Assembly: GCA_021648725.1 (NCBI GenBank)
Contig: JAKISF010000024.1
Coordinates: 1-53,585, forward strand
Direction: 5' to 3'
Length of the DNA stretch: 53,585 nt
DNA from: Bacteroidales bacterium
Lineage (GTDB): Bacteria > Bacteroidota > Bacteroidia > Bacteroidales > JAADGE01
This document shows positions 53,339 to 53,585 of this stretch, one piece after another. The position numbers were made by a program, and so were the translations under genes. How positions within the stretch are numbered: position 1 is the stretch's first letter; each line of letters starts with the position of its first letter. The notes under the pieces are model-generated. The model ran no database searches and had not been told where the DNA came from. It saw only the letters and a program-made list of their open reading frames with translations.

Positions 53339-53585
53339 TTATGGTTTCTTTGCATTAAATTCGAAAAATAATGAAAATATTGTAAACAAAAAAATATTAC
53401 AAATTGATAATGCAGTTTTTTTTGAGGAGAACAAAAAACGGTATAATTCTTATATAGCAGAATCAATGTCGTTTAGTTAAGGATTAATCATAACTGTGTA
53501 AAAATAAGAAAAATATAATAAAAAGTTCTTTGAAATTTTGCTTTTTAAAAATAGTATTTATTTTTACGGTATATATAGGGGGTAA

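Noticed and set aside
1-53585. CRISPR arrays, tRNA, rRNA or transposase genes
   Set aside because: I looked for regular spaced repeats, cloverleaf-like segments and transposase motifs in the gaps and found none; short tRNAs could still be missed by eye.

Overview
This is AT-rich DNA (roughly one third G+C by eye) from a member of the Bacteroidota, probably a Bacteroidales-like lineage. The evidence is: type IX secretion (T9SS) features, namely type A and type B C-terminal sorting domains, a PorP/SprF barrel and a PorE-like OmpA protein; a type III pantothenate kinase; a bacterial geranylgeranylglyceryl-phosphate synthase; and several TAnnTTTG promoter boxes typical of the phylum. No rRNA, tRNA, CRISPR array or transposase was seen. 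The genus cannot be given from this window.

Layout. 0-18 kb is mostly housekeeping and small accessory genes: a BamA/TamA-like barrel protein, engB, the set coaX / outer-membrane barrel / TPR protein, a YDYQA-repeat exported protein, a metallo-beta-lactamase-fold enzyme divergent from an alpha/beta hydrolase, the set vsr-like / ruvX / def, a leucine-rich-repeat protein, an exported DRGH nuclease, a Sir2-like gene followed closely by a pentapeptide-repeat gene, a NamZ-like lipoprotein, and a receiver-adenylyl cyclase.

17.4-32.6 kb is a signalling and surface region. Leftward genes encode a 1413-residue eight-PAS histidine kinase with a degenerate N-terminal receiver, a single-domain receiver and a receiver-PAS-LuxR regulator. 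Divergent from them is a tight rightward operon: a small exported protein, a 1445-residue protein with about 14 PKD repeats and a type B sorting domain, PorP/SprF, a PorE-like OmpA protein, and a receiver-histidine kinase. The likely theme is sensory control of a large T9SS-exported surface protein together with its own outer-membrane partners (inference). Three more exported proteins follow (32.8-39.0 kb): two paralogous type A T9SS cargo proteins and a LamG-like protein.

39.3-44.2 kb holds rlmD and then the most unusual locus: a tandem-duplicated SiaB-like GHKL kinase followed by five consecutive SiaC-like (DUF1987) genes on the same strand. This looks like an expanded partner-switch module without the SiaA phosphatase or SiaD diguanylate cyclase known from Pseudomonas. 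44.2-53.3 kb is leftward: GGGP synthase, a four-ATPase-domain UvrA fusion lacking the UvrB-binding domain, a possible GldN-like lipoprotein, and three TPM-domain genes, two of them ending in Gly/Ser-rich tails.
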